Source: Bacillota bacterium (GTDB lineage Bacteria; Bacillota; Bacilli; Tumebacillales; Effusibacillaceae). From it: a stretch of DNA of 14,839 nucleotides. Below the pieces are notes generated by a model, which did no database searches, was not told the DNA's origin, and saw only the letters and a program-made list of their open reading frames with translations. Of this stretch, positions 13,828 to 14,839 are shown one piece after another. The number at the start of each line of letters is the position of its first letter. Positions within the stretch are counted from its first letter, which is position 1. A program made the position numbers and the translations under genes. The stretch is from contig JAGVBM010000219.1 of assembly GCA_020059765.1 (NCBI GenBank), forward strand, positions 1 through 14,839. Reading direction: 5' to 3'.

Positions 13828-14839
13828 TGAACGCCACAATCGTCCTGTTTGCAGCTTTTGCCGTTCTCAGTTTGATCCGTGTTCCGATCGCCATCAGCTT
13901 GGGTTTGTCCAGTGTCATCGCGTTAAGCATGATCGATTTCACCCTCTATCCCGTCATCCAAAAGATGTTTAGCGCATTGAACTCCGCCACCTTGATGGCC
14001 ATTCCCGGATTCGTGTTTACGGGGATCATCATGTCAAAGGGCGGTATTTCGTATTACCTGATTGAAGCATTGAAATCATGGGTCGGACACACTCGGGGCG
14101 GGTTGGCGGTGGTTACGGTTCTGGCCAGCATGATCTTTGCCGCTATTTCGGGATCCAGCCCGGCGACGGCTGCGGCAATCGGCAGCATTATGATTCCGGG
14201 CATGGTCAATAACGGTTACAGCAAACGATATGCCATGGGACTGGTTGCCGCGTCGGGCACATTGGGGATCTTAATCCCGCCTTCGATTCCGCTGATCATT
14301 TACGGTTCCGTAGCGGAAGAATCGATCGGAAAACTGTTTACGGCAGGCATTATTCCAGGCTTGGTATTAGGCGGCATTCTGCTGGTTTCCGCTATTATCC
14401 ATGCCCGGATCAATAACTATGGAGCATTGCCCAAAGAAAACATGGAGCAGCGGATTCAGAAGAGTAAAAAGGCGATCTGGGGTTTTTTGCTGCCGATCAT
14501 CATTCTGGGCGGCATCTATTCGGGAGCCGTCACCCCCACGGAAGCCGCCATTGTAGCCAGCGCCTACGGGTTTGTTGTATCCGTATTTATCTATAAAGAG
14601 ATGAATATGAAGAAATTTGCGGAAGTCCTCAAGGAGTCAATCAATATTACGGCAATGATCTTCTTGATCATTGCTTCCGCCGTCGTGTTCGGGATGTTCT
14701 TGACCACCGAACAGGTCCCGCAAGATGTTTCGGCATGGATTGAGGAACATGCGGCCAACAAGTGGATGTTTATGATCGGTGTGAACCTGATGTTCTTCAT
14801 TTTGGGAATGTTTCTGGAATCGGTTGCGATTATTTTGAT
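13827..14839 (+). CDS. dctM: TRAP transporter large membrane subunit DctM, 3'-truncated by the window end
   Basis: The first 337 codons of the transport channel subunit, with no stop before the window ends; complete DctM proteins have about 425 residues. Starting at the ATG that overlaps the dctQ stop, the product opens MNATIVLFAAFAVLSLIRVP and continues with many hydrophobic helices. It shows the conserved DctM segments MAIPGFVFTGIIMSKGG, FAAISGSSPATAAAIGSIM, GTLGILIPPSIPLIIYG and GGIYSGAVTPTEAA. It couples sodium entry to uptake of the acid delivered by DctP. AAAGGAGG at 13807-13814 serves as ribosome site. Confidence 0.95.
   Translation, partial: MNATIVLFAAFAVLSLIRVPIAISLGLSSVIALSMIDFTLYPVIQKMFSALNSATLMAIPGFVFTGIIMSKGGISYYLIEALKSWVGHTRGGLAVVTVLASMIFAAISGSSPATAAAIGSIMIPGMVNNGYSKRYAMGLVAASGTLGILIPPSIPLIIYGSVAEESIGKLFTAGIIPGLVLGGILLVSAIIHARINNYGALPKENMEQRIQKSKKAIWGFLLPIIILGGIYSGAVTPTEAAIVASAYGFVVSVFIYKEMNMKKFAEVLKESINITAMIFLIIASAVVFGMFLTTEQVPQDVSAWIEEHAANKWMFMIGVNLMFFILGMFLESVAIIL

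Overview
The window looks like chromosomal DNA of a spore-former-type Bacillota, most likely Bacillales (Alicyclobacillaceae or Paenibacillaceae-like). The signs are strong GGAGG-type ribosome binding sites, TTG and GTG starts, a YhfP close to that of Bacillus subtilis, a DctP lipoprotein with a Gram-positive-style lipobox, and moderate GC. The genus is a guess. No rRNA, tRNA, CRISPR array or intact mobile element was seen.

Region A (1-4409, + strand) is the end of what looks like a biosynthetic gene cluster. It starts inside a 3-dehydroquinate synthase II-type gene. Next comes a class I aldolase of the 2-amino-3,7-dideoxy-hept-6-ulosonate synthase (AroA'/GriI) type. Then follow a stand-alone malonyl-CoA/ACP acyltransferase, a short remnant resembling the start of an MFS exporter, an Sfp-type phosphopantetheinyl transferase, and a DUF3050 protein of the heme-oxygenase-like di-metal oxidase type. 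In bacteria the first pair usually makes 3-amino-4-hydroxybenzoate (as GriH/GriI do) rather than feeding the shikimate pathway. The acyltransferase and phosphopantetheinyl transferase point to carrier-protein (PKS/NRPS) chemistry upstream of the window. A compound hairpin at 4448-4497 closes the unit.

Region B (4616-8584, + strand) holds a YhfP-type quinone/acryloyl-CoA oxidoreductase, a PAS-AAA+-Fis sigma-54 activator, and a DASS (SLC13) carboxylate carrier with its own sigma-A-like promoter.

Region C (8638-14839) is a hydroxy/dicarboxylic acid uptake and oxidation locus. On the + strand are a GntR/FCD regulator and a tartrate/D-malate-type decarboxylating dehydrogenase, ending at a strong bidirectional terminator. 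On the - strand an operon runs AA_synth protein (DUF1185), 3-hydroxyisobutyrate dehydrogenase-family enzyme, then the TRAP binding protein DctP. Divergent from that operon are DctQ and DctM, the latter cut by the window end. The same palindrome, CTGTCGACAG, lies just downstream of the core promoter of the GntR gene and upstream of dctQ. This suggests that the GntR protein controls itself, the dehydrogenase and the TRAP transporter in response to the transported acid. The substrate cannot be named from sequence alone.
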